The notes below the pieces were generated by a model, which was given only the letters and a program-made list of their open reading frames with translations, did not search any database and had not been told where the DNA came from. Source: a virus. Taken from it: a stretch of 23,534 bases of DNA. The position numbers were made by a program, and so were the translations under genes. The stretch lies in IMG/VR virus record IMGVR_UViG_3300048816_000017, positions 1 through 23,534 of that record, one strand, 5' to 3'. Below are positions 21,934-23,534 of the stretch, piece after piece. The first letter of the stretch is position 1. Each line of letters opens with the position of its first letter.

Positions 21934-22263
21934 TCAGTTGTCTGGTGACGGATCGTTGGAGGCGGAACTGTTTTTCCGGTTCCGCGAGGGGCTGGGAGTC
22001 CAGTGGCTGCTCGGCGCCGGGTCCCGATCTCGGTTGTGCTCGACAAGCCACTGCAACTGCTCGTGCTCCTCCTCGATATGCGTGTCCTCATTCTGCAGGT
22101 GGTCCTCAATACGCTGCAGGTGGTCGTCGACGCTCGTTTTCCACTGGGCTGTCGCCCACAGTCCGGTGCCGATCCCGCCCGTGAAAGCGAACGTTGCAAT
22201 CGCGAGTTTCACCATTCTGGCATTGATGCGAATCGTGTCGGCGGTCGGATTCTCCTGTGTCAA
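21934..22263 (-). CDS. small membrane protein with coiled coil
   Basis: The product has 109 residues. It starts at TTG 22263, with AGGAG 7 bases upstream. A membrane segment (VKLAIATFAFTGGIGTGLWATA, about 18-39) is followed by a charged helical stretch (SVDDHLQRIEDHLQNEDTHIEEEHEQLQWLVEH) likely to form a coiled coil, and a Ser/Pro/Asn-rich tail. The topology (one helix plus charged helix) fits small phage holin-like or spanin-like proteins, but also others. The start lies in a 19-bp tandem duplication whose other copy offers an out-of-frame ATG. Confidence 0.65.
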   Translation of the reverse strand: MTQENPTADTIRINARMVKLAIATFAFTGGIGTGLWATAQWKTSVDDHLQRIEDHLQNEDTHIEEEHEQLQWLVEHNRDRDPAPSSHWTPSPSRNRKNSSASNDPSPDN

Positions 22264-22281
22264 TCGGATTCTCCTGTGTCA
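22245..22281 (-). repeat. 19-bp-period tandem duplication at a start codon
   Basis: An 18-base unit occurs at 22245-22262 and 22264-22281 with a period of 19. On the minus strand the first copy gives ATGACACAGGAG and the second TTGACACAGGAG. The 19-base shift puts the ATG out of frame with the gene, while its AGGAG serves as SD for the TTG. Confidence 0.95.
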
Positions 22282-22287
22282 TTCCCT

Positions 22288-23534
22288 TTACCAGCCTGCA
22301 CCGGTCTCTACCCAGAGGCCTCCTGTGCTGCGCAGCGTACACCGCACAGTCCCGCCCCCGACGTAGGTGGTGCCATTGGTGCAGACGGTAGCATCGGTAA
22401 CCAGCGCCGCGACATTATTGGCATTGGTGGCAGTGGAGGCAGCCGGGAGATTGGCAGTCGTAAATGTCAACTGCTTCGGGATGGTGGTCGGGACGACGAT
22501 ATTGTTAGAAAAGTCCCCGTTACGGTTCATCCCTATCCACCCGTTGAAATTGTTGATAGCGGCCACGCTCAGGGAGCCGTGGAGGGCGTCCACCTCAAAA
22601 TAATTACCGTCCACCTCGGCGCCCGATGTCGCGCCTCCTGAATACTCCAGGTACAGTTCGCTAGTCTGCGCCTGGAAGTTGGTCAGGATATTATCCCACT
22701 GCATAACTCGTCCCTGGAGGAGCAAGCCCTGCGATGTGCCCGTGCGGATGCAGACTGCGGACCCTCCATTGACTTCGCCCCAGCCTCCCAGCAACGTGAC
22801 GTTTTCGATGTTATTAGGGTTAAAGTACGGGTCGGCAACGGGTCGCCCGGGTTGCACCGCCGCGTTGCCGTTACGCATTCCGATTCCTATCCCGCAACTC
22901 CCGTTAAATGACTCCATGGAGTTCTCTATGACGATAGCCTCGTCATAACAGTAATTACATGCGTTTGTCTGGGCGGCAATCTCCTTACCATCGGCCAGGA
23001 AGTTGATGGTTGGCACAGCATCGACGACTAACCCCTGCCAGGAGACAATTCCCAGCCCGTCGTTGCCGCCCCCGTCCATTCCCGTCCCGGCACCGCCGAT
23101 GATTGCGAAATCCTGCAGCCTGTCGATGGTGGTGGTGTTGGTCCCGGTGGCGCCGGGTTGTCCCGCAACCAGCAGGGCTGGAGTGGTCAGGTTTTGAGTC
23201 AGCACCAGCAGACTGCTGCCGTTGTTGACGGGACTTTGGGCTCCGCCGTAGGTGTTGATCGATGCCGGAATCCCGGCGCCGCTCCCCACCATGGCCCAGG
23301 GGACGTTCCACGGCAACGCGACTGTGCCCGTCGTGACGTAACGCCTGGCGTTGAGACGCATGTTGCAACCGACCGTGCTGCAGGGCGCGGTGGTCGTCAT
23401 TTTTTGAAGAGCAGCTGTATCGTCGGTTCCATAAGCGAAGGTTGCGGCTGTCATGGGCGATGAAACATAAAAGCTGAGAGTCGCCTGATTAACAGCGGGG
23501 GCATAGGAAAGGATGGTTCCGCAGGTTTGTCGGG
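22288..23534 (-). CDS. tail-spike-like protein with pectate-lyase-type fold, 5' end outside the window
   Basis: The frame is open to the right edge, so at least 414 residues are visible and the true start lies outside; an internal ATG at 23454 is not the likely start. Early in the visible part comes FAYGTDDTAALQKM, the hallmark of right-handed beta-helix tail spikes and pectate-lyase-like proteins (usual form G-TDDTAALQ). What follows is typical of such folds: VTLLGGWGEVNG, IVIENSMESFNG, and repeated short Gly/Asn-rich beta turns. The C-terminus (TNANNVAALV, CTNG-TYVGGG, WVETGAGW) looks like a small cap domain. Function: adsorption to, and perhaps degradation of, host surface polysaccharide. 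The catalytic residues cannot be named. Confidence 0.75.
   Translation of the reverse strand, partial: RQTCGTILSYAPAVNQATLSFYVSSPMTAATFAYGTDDTAALQKMTTTAPCSTVGCNMRLNARRYVTTGTVALPWNVPWAMVGSGAGIPASINTYGGAQSPVNNGSSLLVLTQNLTTPALLVAGQPGATGTNTTTIDRLQDFAIIGGAGTGMDGGGNDGLGIVSWQGLVVDAVPTINFLADGKEIAAQTNACNYCYDEAIVIENSMESFNGSCGIGIGMRNGNAAVQPGRPVADPYFNPNNIENVTLLGGWGEVNGGSAVCIRTGTSQGLLLQGRVMQWDNILTNFQAQTSELYLEYSGGATSGAEVDGNYFEVDALHGSLSVAAINNFNGWIGMNRNGDFSNNIVVPTTIPKQLTFTTANLPAASTATNANNVAALVTDATVCTNGTTYVGGGTVRCTLRSTGGLWVETGAGW

Overview
This window looks like the virion-structure and lysis part of a tailed (podovirus-like) bacteriophage or prophage. Every gene I can support lies on the minus strand, so gene order below is read from high to low coordinates. 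Packing is tight: most neighbours are separated by a few bases or overlap, and many starts are TTG or GTG behind good Shine-Dalgarno (SD) sites. I saw no rRNA, canonical tRNA, transposase, integrase or CRISPR array. The DNA is GC-rich. The Ig-like domain style and the Ala/Gly/Ser/Thr-rich fibre proteins resemble proteins of Acidobacteria and their prophages, so a soil acidobacterial host is a plausible but unproven inference. No terminase gene is present, so the window is an internal slice.

Reading 5' to 3' on the minus strand: (1) 23534-20136 holds a tail-spike-like protein cut by the window edge, then five small proteins, several of them membrane proteins, of unknown job. (2) 19947-12831 holds a lambda R-type endolysin, two small conserved phage proteins, three virion-linked hypotheticals, a large portal protein with a zinc-ribbon insertion, and a fibre-like protein with a signal peptide. 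(3) 12752-6394 holds scaffold, major capsid protein, three probable head-completion or connector proteins, one hypothetical and a tiny membrane protein. (4) 5870-23 holds a virion protein, a large putative tail nozzle/hub protein, a repeat-containing fibre-like protein with an Ig-like domain, and a GNAT-like protein. The next gene starts at the very left edge.

The most striking signal is an identical 16-bp sequence present five times, always in the same orientation as the genes and only in the three large gene-free gaps (5871-6393, 12753-12830, 19948-20135). Read on the minus strand it contains TGCTAATCT, which fits an extended -10 promoter. Two of the genes immediately downstream (scaffold, endolysin) have no visible SD, and the start site predicted from the motif would leave 5' leaders of only a few bases. 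In two of the gaps the motif occurs as a pair with a terminator-like hairpin between the copies, so each pair could make a short RNA before the main transcript begins. The motif splits the window into the four transcription units listed above.

A second unexplained element is a cloverleaf-like set of inverted repeats at 6301-6392, just after the stop of the last gene of unit 3. It has some tRNA-like features on the plus strand but is not a canonical tRNA.
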